Below are positions 44,566 to 56,611 of a DNA stretch of 64,000 bases, piece by piece. A model generated the notes under the pieces. That model had not been told where the DNA came from, searched no databases, and saw only the letters and a list, made by a program, of their open reading frames with translations. Positions within the stretch are counted from its first letter, which is position 1, and each line of letters begins with the position of its first letter. The position numbers were made by a program, and so were the translations under genes. Source of the DNA: Athripsodes cinereus (Eukaryota; Arthropoda; Insecta; Trichoptera; Leptoceridae); assembly GCA_947579605.1 (NCBI GenBank), contig OX388314.1, positions 1,054,001 to 1,118,000 of the forward strand. The letters run 5' to 3'.

Positions 44566-45650
44566 ATGAGTGATATGTTGACAATGTGTGTAATTAATCC
44601 TAAATGTGGACAGTTAATACAAAACTTATCAACAGTTGATATTAAATACTTAAATATATTATGCTCTCCGAATGAATTAAAGTGAGTAGATACTTATCAA
44701 TCTCCGGTATGTCCACCAGATACAAAATTTCACTTTATTATATGGGCACATAGAGAATCGTTTTTACTTTGGTTTAGTTTTGATCTTACTCACGTATGCC
44801 CACAGATTTATTAGGAAAATACTGTCTAAAAAATCAAATTCAAATGTCGCGTGTGCTGTGTTGTTCCGCCATTTTATTAAAAAATTAACACTTATAGCAG
44901 TTAAAATGGATACAATTGTTAAAATTGTTGATCCTGACTAAGCAAGGAAAAGAAGTAAAATAAAAAGCCAGCAAAAAAATTAAGATATGTCCGTCGATGT
45001 ACTTCTAAATCCAATATGTCCATACCACATTTCACATTTCACAAAAACAAAAAATGTCCATTATCTCATTTTCACTTATGATGGACATATTGGTGTATGA
45101 TAAGTATCTACTCAAGTTAAGGTATTCAAGATGAGAGGCATACTTCATCGCTGAATTGAAATAGACACATATTTGTTTAAAGTTTTCATAGGCAGTCATA
45201 GTGCCTTAAAACTTTATTTGACACACCGCATCTCGGAATATTAGAATTTTCAGTTGTTGCTTTATGGAACTGGGCGATTGATATGTAGAATGTGTGTTTT
45301 ATTTTTTTTACAAATGACGTAACATTTAACAAATAAAAAAAAAATCACTGGGTTTGAATTACAATTCACAAGGACTTTGGTTTAAAACAAGTGTTTACAA
45401 CAGGTGACAAACAATTATAGAAGATCTGAATATCGTTGTTGCATATTTAAAATGATGCATGTGCGAGTATATTTATTTAGGTATGCTCTTAAAAAACTAT
45501 TTATTAGGACATTAAAACGATTATTTAAACTTTTTATTGCTGTGCGATATTATTCTTAAAATACCGAATTTTATATTTGATAATTAAAATCACTTTAAAT
45601 AATGGTTTTAATGTCACAATAAGCAGTTTATTTAAGAAACGTCAGAATAT
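44566..45650. other. AT-rich intergenic stretch
   Basis: A LepA scrap at 45120-45160 (gtattcaagatgagaggcat, acttcatcgctgaattg). Otherwise nothing recognised. Confidence 0.4.
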
Positions 45651-45654
45651 TGAG

Positions 45655-45825
45655 TTTGTCGGTAGCCTGGAAGTAGAGTCTCAATCTCATGCACATGAGG
45701 TTCTCGGTTCGATCCCGAGTGCCGGCAAACTCCTTTTTCACGACACAAGTTTTTAGTAGCTTACTGTGAAAGGTGTATTTGGTTTTATAACAAAAACCCA
45801 GACACATCTTTAAAAAAATTCATTT
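45655..45825 (+). mobile_element. SINE-D copy
   Basis: A-box-like ggtagcctggaagtagagtc, intact B box ggttcgatccc (45706-45716), body ctttttcacgacacaagttt and cttactgtgaaaggtgtatt. Confidence 0.7.
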
Positions 45826-45889
45826 AAAATCTTTACAATAAATACATAAATAAATATCTAAAATGGTTTGTTTAGAATATTTACTAATT

Positions 45890-46165
45890 TTTTTTTTTTT
45901 TTTTTTTTATTGTTTAATCGGATTTGGGTGCAGAGCAGGTTTGCATAAAGCGTCTCTCGATTGGTGGATCTTAAATCGTGGCAGTGAGAATGGTGGAATT
46001 GGTGAACGTTGTCCATGGACACCGAAAGTGATCACTTAAGCCAGCCTAGAGCCAATTCGTAAGTGTTGGGACACCTTTCTCACTTCTTCCGATTAAATTT
46101 TACACAATGTTTCATTGTGTAGACATGGTTCTCCAATCGAGGTTTCTGATTGGTAAAATGGTTTG
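45890..46165 (+). repeat. Family C, most complete copy
   Basis: A T-run, then tgtttaatcggatttgggtg, cgattggtggatcttaaatc, gtgagaatggtggaattggt, gtccatggacaccgaaagtg, ccagcctagagccaattcgt and acatggttctccaatcgagg. No ORF; the T-run suggests an inverted, A-tailed retroelement. Superfamily unknown. Confidence 0.65.
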
Positions 46166-47525
46166 AATATATAATATCAGAAAAAAAATTCTACCGACTG
46201 ACTAATTCTTTTACCCTTTGAAGTTTTTCTTGAGAACACTTGACAAGAATTGAATAACTTATCCCAAAAATATTCTTCACAGTTCCGATTTTACTGTCGA
46301 AAGTACAGTGTATTCTGAAAAAGTGTCTTCCAACTTATTGGAAACACTGTTGGGATAACAATGACATTCTTTTTAGCTTTATCCATGAACATTCTTGAAA
46401 TGTAACCCAGTTTAGACCATTTGCCTGTATTTTTACTTTTTCAGTGCATTTTATGATATTTAATGGTACTTTTTATGAATAAAGTATTAACGAAAGTAGA
46501 GATTTGTACGTTAATTAAACTATCAACTAGAATATTTTAATTCCTAATAAATTATATTAGCTGGTTTCTGCCCCGTGCGCCCAAGAGGAGCGTTGAGGGC
46601 AATGACGATAATGTCGAATTATAGAAATATTTTTAAAATTTATAAGACGAATGTACAAATAGAAATTATTGTCGTTAATTATTTGTATATTTTAGTACAT
46701 AAAGCACGTATAAAAATATTTGTATAATAATTATTAATCTCTTAAAAAGCTTTGTCAATAATTTTATATTTATAATTTCAATAAAAGACTTGAGTGATGC
46801 ATTTTTGCGCCTCGTTGCAGACGGTGAAGGCAGATAGCGCTCCATTACGTTACGACAGCCAATGGCAATATTATGCAATACACATTGTTGTGCGCATTAC
46901 AATATGAAGTTGAACAATGCTGCTCATCTGCTGCTTCGCTCAACAATTATGTGTTGCCGTTGATTATAGTGATGTAATTAAGCTCTATCTGGAATGGTGC
47001 GTTGTCATGCTTTGTGGCAACATCAGGCAACAACTAAATAAATTAATACAAAACAAACAAAAATCACAAATACAAATCTTTATGATGTGATAATTTATTA
47101 ATTTGATATACAAATTACATAAAATACTCACAGACAGTTTTAAACTATTTAAAAACTAAACTTAAATTTTTTAATATGTAATAATTGACGCATCATTTAA
47201 TTTTGGTTATAAAAATGTGAGAAATATTTTTTTATAAAAAATATAATTTATTTTAAACCTTACAGTATATTTATTATAATAATACGTTTAAATATATATT
47301 TTTTAGTAAATTTTAAACATTGTAGAACTTATATATTAGCACCAGTGTTAATTATTAATGTGTTTATGTTTAGGATATTCGTTGTAAAATTTTTAATTAA
47401 TAAAATACTGTTGATGAAAAAGCAAATGCTGGTAGGGCATGTGATATAATGACAAAAAAAATTAAAAGTATTCTATAATTTTGAAAAAGAAAAAAGAGAT
47501 TAAAGTATAAAGATGTAATCTTGAT
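46166..47525. other. AT-rich intergenic stretch
   Basis: 46560-46605 repeats the last codons of the LINE at 28550-28590 (ctggtttctgccccgtgcgc, ttgagggcaatga). A GC-richer island at 46800-47030 has no recognisable motif. Confidence 0.4.
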
Positions 47526-47527
47526 AA

Positions 47528-47663
47528 CCTGGGGCCGTAGACAAACCGCACTTAGCGATCCACTACTGACGAACTTTTTGACAATCTACCTACAATATAC
47601 CGCGTAATTATGCATTATTGTCGAAAATTTGTTTGTATAAAGCTGTTTGTCTAGGAGGTCAGG
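47528..47663. mobile_element. MITE, copy 2 of the 41473 element
   Basis: The ends cctggggccgtagacaaacc and tttgtctaggaggtcagg match copy 1. Shorter by an internal deletion. Confidence 0.6.
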
Positions 47664-48243
47664 TATGTATTATGCAACAATGAATTAAGTCAGGAAATAA
47701 AATAAACAAATTAGTTAATTCAAATTTAAAAATGATATTGCTGATAAAGTAATTGAGTTGATCAGTAGCTTGAAGGTAGAGTCTCGGACATTCAGTTGAG
47801 AGATCAACCAGTTGCCGAACTACTTCACCACATAGCATATTTGGATTTATTTCAAATCCAAATTTATCATTTAAAAATTATCAGGTAATAAAGCTTGTCA
47901 ATCCTCTGTAATATCTTCATTGTGTTACAAACTCTCAACACATATAACTTGTTAGTGTTGAGTCTCTATTCATTTATTGATATCTCAGTTTGACGCTTGT
48001 GTGTCTTGAAATATCATTGTTACACTACATACATAATAAGTATAAGTTGACATAATATAATTTGCGCATAACTCGATAAATTGTGAGATATGAGACATCT
48101 GTGATAAAAAAATTAAAAAAAAATTGTCATAAAAAATTATGAACAATGATTTACTTTGCTTAAATCAAAAATACTTTACAAAAATATCTTTTCTTTTTTC
48201 ATTATATCACTTGCTTCCTACACAAACATTATTTGATTGACTA
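47664..48243. other. Intergenic stretch, likely GORAB 3' flank
   Basis: A SINE-D head scrap at 47758-47795 (gatcagtagcttgaaggtag, agtctcgga). The GORAB 3' UTR must run into this stretch on the minus strand; no clear nearby poly(A) hexamer was settled. Confidence 0.4.
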
Positions 48244-51200
48244 TCAATCTTCTTCCCTTTGTATTACCTTCCCATTTTCTATTTCCAATATCTTTCCAGT
48301 CTTCTCACATACTCCGTCACATGCTGGGGGCACTGGAATACTGCTCGGTTTATCAAGAGGTGTGTCGTAAGCCAACTGATCCATTAGTGATTCTAGTTTC
48401 TTAGCTTTCCTTGCTTCGTTATGTGCTATGAGGGTGCAGAGATGCTCTGTCAACAGTTCTTTCCTTTCCTTCTCTTTTTGCAATGTCAATTTTGCACTGA
48501 GAAATTCTTTTTCAATTCGGAAATAAGTTTTTCTAAAATAACACAAACGAAATATTAAAACAAGAATAATAATATTTAAGTACTTAACATCTGAAGGATT
48601 AATTTTAATGTTTATTGTAAGTATAAATCAAAGAATCAAAAGAAAAAATGTGACAATCAGAATGCAATCGTTTTCTAACACAGTATTATTGTTCTCTAAA
48701 CTCTCTTTCTCTCCAACCCATAGCTTCTCATATATTTTGAGTATGTGTGTGTATGAGGAAAATGTGTTTTTCCTATACGTATCATTAATTATTTTCTATA
48801 TGTAATTGGCAAATAATTATGTATTCTAATTAGGTTTAGTTCTATTATGATGTGGTTAGATGTCGAAGAGATCACTTTATAGCAGATAATCTCGCCACTC
48901 TACTTGAACCTGATACATATATAATAATGACGAGATAAAGAATAAAGAATTAAATTCAGTCCACAGCTAGGTAAGATATGTGATGAAAAAAATGAGTCAA
49001 AAGAGTGAAAAAGACAATACAAGCATGATCCTAGAATAGAGATATTCATAGGATTCTCACTCATCGACACCTGCTGCCTCTACGACAATCGCGCCGTCGA
49101 AGCCTGCCACCTTCCCTCAACACATCAACTGATGTCAGATTGAATCTTGCACGAAACGTTGGGCAAAAGACAATACAGTCTTTCAACTAAAAAGTCTTTT
49201 TCAAGACTACTGAATGTAAAGTACCCAAAATACTATTATATGTGTTCCTTGAATACAATACTTTTATGGTAGTTAAGGGACTTGTACTTAGAATGAAATA
49301 ATAGGCATTCAGGATAGGTGGCATGGCAAATCTTTCAAGTTTTACTATTCACTTTCTATTACAAGACAGTATAAACTTTTCAGAAAGATATGGAGTACTG
49401 AAATACTTAAATGTTATGAAAATTAATAATGTATCTGATGAAGGGATTGTTTGGTGTATCAACTAAAAAAAGTTTTTACAATTAATACAATAAAAACATA
49501 TAACTTCGGTGGAATCACAAAACCTCCTACGTGCATATATCAAGACTTTACAGGAGATCAAAAAAACTGTTTTGCTGGATGATATTTTCTATGTGTCTGA
49601 TTCATTAAGTGGAAGATGTATATTAAATTTCTAGGCTTGATTTAAAAAAATTACACAGAATCATTTTTTAAGTACACATGAGTTCCCAAGAATCATTCAA
49701 CAAAAAATGACAAATAAAATATTTATTACAATTTCTCTCAAGAACTTTTTCCGTGGATATTTCAGCGTACAGTTTATTTCATCCGTAGATGCGGCTCGAC
49801 CAGACAAATAATTTGGTGACAATATCTCATAGATCAAAAAATTGCACATGTGAGGTTTCATGGATCCACCGACAATATATAAAAAGAAATAAAAATATGA
49901 AGACAATTTAAATAAGAGAAAAAAATCTTACTCTGCCTCAGAATAAATGAGACATGCCTTCTCAATCTTCTTCCTAAGGATGGAGACATCATCGGACAGC
50001 TGATTATCTAAGGATTGTAATTCCTTCTTTATTACATTTATCTTTTCCACTTCCTCTGCTGTTTTCTTAGATCTGAGAAATAAACAATAGTCCTAAATCA
50101 ATCATAAATAAATGTGAATATAAAATATTAATAATAGGATAAACACTTTTTTGATCGAAAACAAAATTGGAAATCATGAGAAATTGGCGAGCTTATTGCC
50201 TGGAGGCAATATCTTCCAGCTATCCATATATCTAAAGAGAACAGATACTATTTATAAACAAGTATTGTTATTGAATCCATAAGTTCTTTCAGTCAATTGT
50301 ACATAGTGGGAAACAACATTAATAATACATAAATAAAACTTTATTGCCATCAAAATGTTCTTCTATCGTCCACCAGGATAGTAAGAAGGTTTTTGTCCCT
50401 GTAGCTCTGTAAGTGATCTCTCATGCTTGCACTATTATCATAGGACATCATGGAAGAATCAACTCGAATAATGATGGGGTTCTACATTTTGAATATTTAT
50501 TTTTATTTTATTTTATTGTAACAGAGTCATACAGTTTATCTCACAATATAATACAACAACAATAAATATCTATAATACGTAAACCAATCAAGACTCTACA
50601 CAGTAAGTAAAAAACACCAATCAAAACTACAGTATAAGTACAAATATCATATAAAATTACGGCAACAAAAACATGTAGGTACACAAATGGCAAATTTAAA
50701 TATAAATTTATTTTAATATTTTATTGTTTTTATTATTTGATGTTATATTTAAATTTTATTTTTAATCTTATATTGTGTTCAAAATGTAGATTCTAATGTT
50801 GTTTTGTTAAATAAATGAGATATGAATAATAATAAAAAAATTATTGCACAAAAAATCAACATAAGAAAATAAACAATTGAAACTAGACAAATAAGCATAT
50901 AAGCATATGTTTACAGAAAATATCAAAAGGTAGGATTATCCCATATGCAATTTCTTACAGTCAATCCGACATATTGTAAATTGTGCAAAATACTGTTGCA
51001 CCATTAAAAATATACTGAAGATATTTTATACCTTTGAATTAATAAAGAATGTTGTATTCTATGAGGTATTCTTTAAAAGATATTTGCTTTGTTAGACAAT
51101 AAATGGTTAGATAGAAAAATCATACAATAATAATCTCATCACATTATATATCATCTCAATTTTTTATATTGTCATTGCATATTCAAAAAGGGGTATGTGA

Positions 51201-53502
51201 ATTTATAAATGTTTTGACATTTCTAAAATAAACTGTTTATAATGACATCATAACCATTTTTATAAAGTGATTCTTAGTATCAAATATTACATTCAATTAT
51301 TAATTTAATTCAAGTATTATATCGCTCGTCAATGGTAATATTATTAATTCAAGTATTATATCGCTCGTCAATGGTATAGGTTTACCGAAATCGATCGCGA
51401 TTTTAATAATCAAGTAACGGATGTGCATTGTAGAATACTTAAAAAACATTCAAAATGTCTCGCAACTGTTACATAGTTAATCCTTCTAAAATAACTGATA
51501 TTATTAAATTCAATACTTAAAGAATAATATTATCACATTCCAATAAAAAGTCCAAACTACAATTTTAAAGCCCCAATGAACAGTTTTTAAAGAGTGTGCC
51601 TAAATAAAAATATTCACATACCTCCTTTTGAACAACGATGATATTCTAAATTGTTTTGTTATTTCCGTGTGCAAAAAGAATAAATATATAAATAAAATTA
51701 CAAACTTTTAATTCATTTATCATATTTTTTTATAGTGCCATACAATAAAATTATTTTAAAAAGTTAGCTCTCAAATTTAAAAACAAAGTGAGAAAGTTTA
51801 ATTTGATATTAAACATAAATATTCAACAAAAGTAGTTGATCGTTTACTTGCATATTTTATAATTCAGATAAATACCATTTAAAAAAGTTATCATACCTAT
51901 CTTCCAAAGCCTTGGCCAGCATCTCCTTCCTTCTTCGATTCTGTTCTTCAATGAGCTTTTGCGTTTTCTGGAACTCCTCAAGATTGATTCGTTTTTCAAA
52001 CGTTATATCAACTTCTCCATGTTTGTCATTCAATTCTATTTCTTTAAATTCCGTCGACACACTGAGATCAACGCTGTCTAAACTACTTAAATTACTTTCA
52101 TTTTTCTTTTCAATACTCTGTTTCGAGTTCTCAACGGATTCTGTTATATTTAATTCATTGTCATCATTATTATTTTGTGGAATAATTACTGCCTGCGGTT
52201 TACTGAGCATAGCGTTATTGTCTAAAATTTCAACTCTTTGCTCTCCAGGCATTTTTCTTAATGTAACTGTGTGTGGATTTGTTTTATTTTTCAATATTCC
52301 CTTCTTAAATGGTGTCGGTGTTGGCTCATCTAAAAGAAATAAATATAATGTGCATTATATTACAACTTTTAGTGTAGGTACTCATCTTCTCCATACCAAT
52401 AAAAGTTTAAACCTCTAGTACAACTTGATTCAATTCAATTCTTTACTGTACATTGATTAAAAACAATTAAATAAAAGGTATACATTCAAATTAAATACAA
52501 TCAATATACAGAGGGCGAGTTTATCGCAAAGGCGCGATCTCTTCCAACTAACCCAAGTTTTATGGAGTTACAGGATTATTTTAAAAGGTTTCATGTAGAT
52601 ATATATTGTTTATATTTATTATTTGTTAAAATTTTGTATTTTATAAATCAAAACAAATGAAAAAAAAAACCAAAGGAATTGATTATTTCTTTAATCTTAA
52701 TATCCCAGAATAAAGCATGAGAGGGTTAAGTAGCATTCAGACTGTTTCACTTTGGATGATCATCCAGGGTGTCAAGGCCAAAGCAGTTCATCCAAAGTGA
52801 ACACGTCATTTCAGACTTGTTCATCCTTTGCTTTCACTGTCTCGGGTGTGTCAACACTCATGGCTATGTTGTACGTATTTTGACGTATTTTTGTAAAAAA
52901 ATAATTCCTAAATGAAAAATAACGGTTATTAATTTTTTTAAAATCAATATAATTTTTGATAGCTTGATAATTTTGTTTATTTAATACTTATTCATAGAGA
53001 ATAAGACAAATAATAGGATAAAACTTATTTATGGTCGCTTCAGTGAAAGGACCTTTCATCAAAATTATGTCATGTGGTAATCGCTTTCTTCCGTCATCGC
53101 TAGTGATTAATATTGACGAAACGTCTATTCACACCTTTTCATTTTGGAGGATCATCCAGATTGATTACAGTGAACAAGTGTAAATACCCCCTTAAGCTTT
53201 TGTTGCACTAAACATATCTATTATAAAAAATAGATAAGAATACAGTTTAAATTGAATATTCTATTTCCCTTATTATTATGAAGCGCGTGAAACTAATTGA
53301 ATTAAATCATTTTTTTATATAATTAGAAAACATGTAATCGATTTAGAAAGTTTGTAATCAAACAAGTTTATCAATATATAGTAGAAAAGTTATTATTTCC
53401 CACGCGAGTACAACGTGTAAACATTGACTTGTATTCACCTTTATTCGAATTCTTAAGTTGCTGTAAGTCTTGATCTGTGAATCCTTTGAATGTTCCAGAC
53501 AT
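48244..53502 (-). CDS. Gorab: GORAB, RAB6-interacting golgin
   Basis: Four coding exons on the minus strand, 53502-53439, 52329-51897, 50072-49932 and 48532-48244, join in phase with gt/ag borders to 308 codons. The start [17 protein letters not shown] resembles the short N-terminus of vertebrate GORAB. Exon 2 holds an acidic, low-complexity linker and then the start of the conserved coiled coil ([20 protein letters not shown]). Exon 3 continues it ([19 protein letters not shown]). Exon 4 has the most conserved part ([20 protein letters not shown]) and a short Pro-rich, charged tail. GORAB is a coiled-coil trans-Golgi protein that binds Rab6 and stabilises COPI at the Golgi; the fly homologue also acts in centriole duplication (family knowledge). 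The protein is shorter than vertebrate forms (about 370 residues) because the C-terminal tail is short. Introns contain AT-rich DNA, a small dispersed repeat at 50177, a Tail-T at 52430 and a possible MITE. Confidence 0.9.
48533..49931. other. GORAB intron 3
   Basis: 1.4 kb of AT-rich intron. 49070-49160 (gacacctgctgcctctacga, cgaaacgttgggca) is GC-richer and looks like a repeat fragment with no partner here. A LepA scrap at 49305-49330. Confidence 0.45.
50073..51896. other. GORAB intron 2
   Basis: 1.8 kb of AT-rich intron. It contains the repeat at 50177-50232 (partner of 44505), a LINE-tail-like (TTTTA)n at 50497-50520, and a local duplication at about 51308-51376 (attcaagtattatatcgctc plus gtcaatggta, twice). 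Confidence 0.5.
52425..52560 (-). mobile_element. Tail-T in GORAB intron 1
   Basis: attcaattctttactgtaca, ttgattaaaaacaattaaat, aaaggtatacattcaaatta and agggcgagtttatcgcaaag gcgcgatctcttcc. Best-preserved Tail-T. Confidence 0.65.
52736..53190. repeat. Possible decayed TIR element in GORAB intron 1
   Basis: tttggatgatcatccag (52748-52765) and ttttggaggatcatccag (about 53136-53155) are near palindromes close to two weakly inverted ends (attcagactgtttcact against agtgaacaagtgtaaata). Weak; offered as a possibility only. Confidence 0.3.
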
Positions 53503-53760
53503 TATTCACATAAATACACTTTTTAGATCCGCAATACAGTTTAAATTATCATAATAATAATATTTCAAACTTTTTTGTCAACAAACTGACATTTGACACG
53601 TCTCGCTTCATTGACAATGACAGTTCAAACGTCATCTCTAACCATAGACAATAGGTCAAAGTGTATTTAAGATTTTTGTATTCAGCCAATACCTAATAGA
53701 ATTTAAACTATTTTTAAAAGTCCTCTCTTGAGGATCAGAAATATTTATGCTTCAACAAAA

Positions 53761-54031
53761 AGGATAGACAGATTTTTCTTTCATATACATATTATATTTT
53801 CTGAAATCAATTTAGTCCAGCTGAGAATTGTACATGGGATCACCATTAGTAAAATGCTTATGTAAGTACTTAATTTGCCCACCAACCAATGCATCATCAT
53901 TTAATGATGATGCATTGGTTGGTGGGCAAATTAAGTAAGCATTTTACTAATGATGATCCCATGTACAATTCTCAGCTGGACTAAATTGATTTCAGAAAAT
54001 ATAATATATGAAAGAAAAATCTGTCTATCCT
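53761..54031. repeat. 271-bp near-perfect palindrome
   Basis: The left arm 53761-53901 (aggatagacagatttttctt ... aaccaatgcatcatcatt) and right arm 53903-54031 are complements around base 53902. The only visible differences are about 8 extra bases at 53873-53880, about 4 in the catatacat segment near 53785, and one substitution (gatcacc/gatgatg region). A transcript would form a hairpin of roughly 130 bp. No repeat family elsewhere in the window matches the arms. Confidence 0.9.
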
Positions 54032-54035
54032 GTCC

Positions 54036-54160
54036 ACAGTATTTCCTGCAAGTGACTAACTGCACGTAATAAACATAAAAGTTGTCTTCTCTGTGTCAGT
54101 AATGAATCAGTCATTTAGGGTTGATGGCATGCCTTACTGCCATCGCTAAATTGAAAATGT
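54036..54160 (-). repeat. LepA fragment, diverged
   Basis: gtatttcctgcaagtgacta, taataaacataaaagttgtc, atttagggttgatggcatgc, catcgctaaattg. Confidence 0.45.
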
Positions 54161-54232
54161 TAAATGTCTTGTGAAAAATCAGTCGAAATTAAAATAAAAC
54201 AAATGGTAGTAGGTATGTAAAAACAAAATTAA

Positions 54233-54238
54233 TTTATT
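54233..54238 (-). terminator. AATAAA overlapping the MCMBP stop codon
   Basis: On the minus strand the coding end reads aaccaataataaa: the TAA stop (54239-54237) overlaps the hexamer aataaa (54238-54233). No other aataaa follows closely on that strand, so the 3' UTR may be very short. Confidence 0.4.
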
Positions 54239-55391
54239 ATTGGTTTAATCTAGCTAATCTCTGATCCTCCATAGACTTTGCCTTTTCCCAGCAGTCTCTA
54301 GTGAGAGTATTCTCTCCTCGAGAAAGACCAATGAGCCTCGTCAGAACCAGGAGATTGTGAAGATCATCAGCTGTGGCTTTCTGTTCTTGTCCGTTGACGA
54401 TACGACGCATGTTCACAAAATCTTCTTGAATGTACTGGAAATAAATAATCAAACATTATAATACTGAAATCAATTTTAATAATTTTCTAATGTACAAAGA
54501 GAAACTCTCTACTTTGAAAAATAATATACGTATTTTGGTTTCAAGGAAGAAATAAATGACTTGTAAGAAGCATTAAGGGTTTCATATCACTTTTCCCTGA
54601 GTGTTTACAAAGTCAAGTGTAAATGTTGCTGCCCGATTATTGAATTAGCCATTTAACTAAATGACATGGCGGCTAGTTGAACTAAATGACTAAAATAAGT
54701 CTAGTAGGATTGTTTAACGTTATGTTTAATTTTAATGTTTGGTGCATGATTGTGATTCAACGAAACGGTTTCAATAAAATTCAGCTATTCAGATAACTGG
54801 CTAATATAACTATTGGGTGGCAACATATATAATTCAAACCCAAATCAAAGAAGGGCTCAAAATTCTTTTCGGAGCAGGGATACCCTCATCTCTAAAACTA
54901 CAAACTCTTTATTTTTATTTATTTATTTATTCTTTACCTACTGTACATTGATAACAAGCAAATTCACACAAAAATAGATTTAAAACAAAGACAATCATAC
55001 AATCAATATACAGAGGGCGAATTTATCGCAGAGGCGCGATTTCTTCCAACTAACCCAACCTGTCCCTTGAAAGAGGTACTCATTACTTGCTCCTAAGGGC
55101 ACAGGGAAAAAACAAACGGAATCAATAATGATTGATTTTAAGAAAACGTTTTGTGTTGCGAGATACACCAGTAGGTGTATCTCGCTACACCTTTCAAATG
55201 TTTTATAAAAAAATATATCATACTTGAGGTTCAGATTCAATCTTGTACTTGGCTGTTTGCATAGAGGTGAGGAAGATCCTTATCTTATTAAGAGTGTCAT
55301 CTTTGCTCAAATAATGTCTGGCTGCTTCAAAGATTTCATTTACAATGGACTCATTTGACTCATCGATAACCAGCTTCACGTGAAAGTCACT
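54237..55391 (-). CDS. Mcmbp: MCMBP, MCM-binding protein, last two exons (partial)
   Basis: Minus-strand exons 55391-55224 (56 codons, acceptor ttatag, donor gtatga) and 54434-54237 (65 codons and TAA, acceptor ttccag) join in phase 0. The product reads DFHVKLVIDESNESIVNEIF, DDTLNKIRIFLTSMQTAKYK, then YIQEDFVNMRRI, TADDLHNLLVLTRLIGLSRG and TLTRDCWEKAKSMEDQRLAR. The (I)Q.DFV.MR, (I)TADDLH.LLV..R and T(L)(S/T)R..W..AK..E..R motifs are the C-terminus of MCMBP. MCMBP binds MCM2-7 subunits in the nucleus and supports assembly of the MCM complex (family knowledge). The family is about 600 residues, so most of the gene lies beyond base 64000, and the BEL element at 56233 lies in the next intron or upstream. 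A Tail-T is in the intron between these two exons. Confidence 0.85.
54921..55070 (-). mobile_element. Tail-T in MCMBP intron
   Basis: tttatttatttattctttac, ctactgtacattgataacaa, atcaatatacagagggcgaa, tttatcgcagaggcgcgatt, tcttccaactaaccc. Confidence 0.65.
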
Positions 55392-55434
55392 CTATAAGAA
55401 AAATAATATAATAATAAGTATTAGGTATTCCATT

Positions 55435-55685
55435 GCTGCGGAGATACGATCACTGAGAACAATGGTTTGTAAAATGTAGCGAGAATAAGTGGATGCAAGA
55501 GGAGTATTGTAAACATAGCGTGTGTAAATAGGCTACGATGATTTGGACATGTGGAACAAATGGACGATGAAATGATGACAATGAGGGTGTATTTATCAGA
55601 AATAAGGGGTGTGAGAAAGCATGGGCGTTCAAGAAGTACGTGGAACAAATTCTTGAGGACGGTGGCTCGAGTTAAGTAACTAAAT
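55435..55685 (+). pseudogene. LINE-R fragment
   Basis: gtggatgcaagaggagtatt, gtgtaaataggctacgatga, tttggacatgtggaac, tgacaatgagggtgtattta, gtgagaaagcatgggcgttc, aagaagtacgtgg. Broken frame. Confidence 0.6.
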
Positions 55686-55744
55686 ATCTTCTTTTATTTA
55701 ATATTCTGGACTTAGAATAATTGTTTCTGTTATTGATTTACAAT

Positions 55745-55865
55745 AAATATTTCTTGATTGGTGGACCTTGGATCTTGACAACTAAAATAGTGGAATCGTT
55801 GAACATTGTCTATGGAGACTGAAATTGATAACTTATGTCAGTCCAGAGGCAATTCAAAGCACCGC
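55745..55865 (+). repeat. Family C fragment
   Basis: cttgattggtggaccttgga, gtggaatcgttgaacattgt, ctatggagactgaaattgat, gtcagtccagaggcaattc. Confidence 0.5.
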
Positions 55866-55967
55866 TATATATAAGCACCACATTGTTTTATTATTAAGTT
55901 TGTGTATTGAAGATGGAGTAAGCGTACAATGTGATTCACTAGACTTGCAACCTCCTCATTTAGTTTT

Positions 55968-56232
55968 TAGTCTCCCACAAATGGGGTAGCCAGAGGACTA
56001 AATCCATGAAATAAACATAAAGATCATCCTCTAAATACCATAAAAAATAAGATACATATTTAAGACGAGAAGCAAACTTTATTGCTGTCCCCAAATACAT
56101 TAATTTAAAAATGTTCTATTTAGGAATGGGTCTCCCCCTCTTTTCTTTTAGTTTTGGAGTGTCCTGTAAAAGGCAAGTATTTCTAAAACATGAAGTTTAA
56201 GACATATGACATCTTAAATGAGATATGCCACC
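55968..56232 (-). repeat. LepA pieces, cut by the BEL insertion
   Basis: 55968-56090 is minus LepA (tctcccacaaatggggtagc). 56110-56232 is plus LepA (tgtcctgtaaaaggcaagta, catcttaaatgagatatgcc acc). The second is interrupted right after gccacc, where intact copies continue catcctgaatg. This independently marks the BEL boundary at 56233. Confidence 0.6.
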
Positions 56233-56611
56233 TGTTGGCAACGCGATAATATAACTCTAAAATTGTATTATAATTGTATTGTAAAATTGTCTCAATAATA
56301 TTGTAACGTAGAATATTTAAAGCGCCAACTTTGTGGCATAGTTGTTGTATTAATAAATAGTGCTTTGGAGGACGAACGATAGATGGTGATAGTGTAAAAT
56401 AGAAACTTACGTATGAATGCTGATTTAAATTCTTTATATTCTTGATAAAATGTTCGTCTCTTCAGAATCCTGTGGCCCTTGTGGCCATAGCATAGGGAGG
56501 TATCCTCGCTTAGACGAGAATACTGGACTGATAGGGTCTCCTCCAACTGGCAGCTCAAGTGGAGCTTAGTAGTGAGAGGTAGGTACCTAGAGCCGCGCGC
56601 TGCATGTGTTG

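Larger units (their letters stand above)
53503..54236. promoter_or_regulatory. GORAB 5' flank / MCMBP 3' flank
   Basis: The 734 bp between the GORAB start codon and the MCMBP stop must hold the GORAB promoter and 5' UTR and the MCMBP 3' end. No TATA box is obvious. The long palindrome (53761-54031) and a LepA piece (54036-54160) fill much of it. Confidence 0.4.

Noticed and set aside
51912..52418. 168-codon plus-strand ORF
   Set aside because: Antisense of GORAB exon 2, whose frame is supported by splice sites and homology.
52736..53190. Clear TIR transposon in GORAB intron 1
   Set aside because: The inverted ends match only loosely by eye; kept as a low-confidence repeat rather than a finding.
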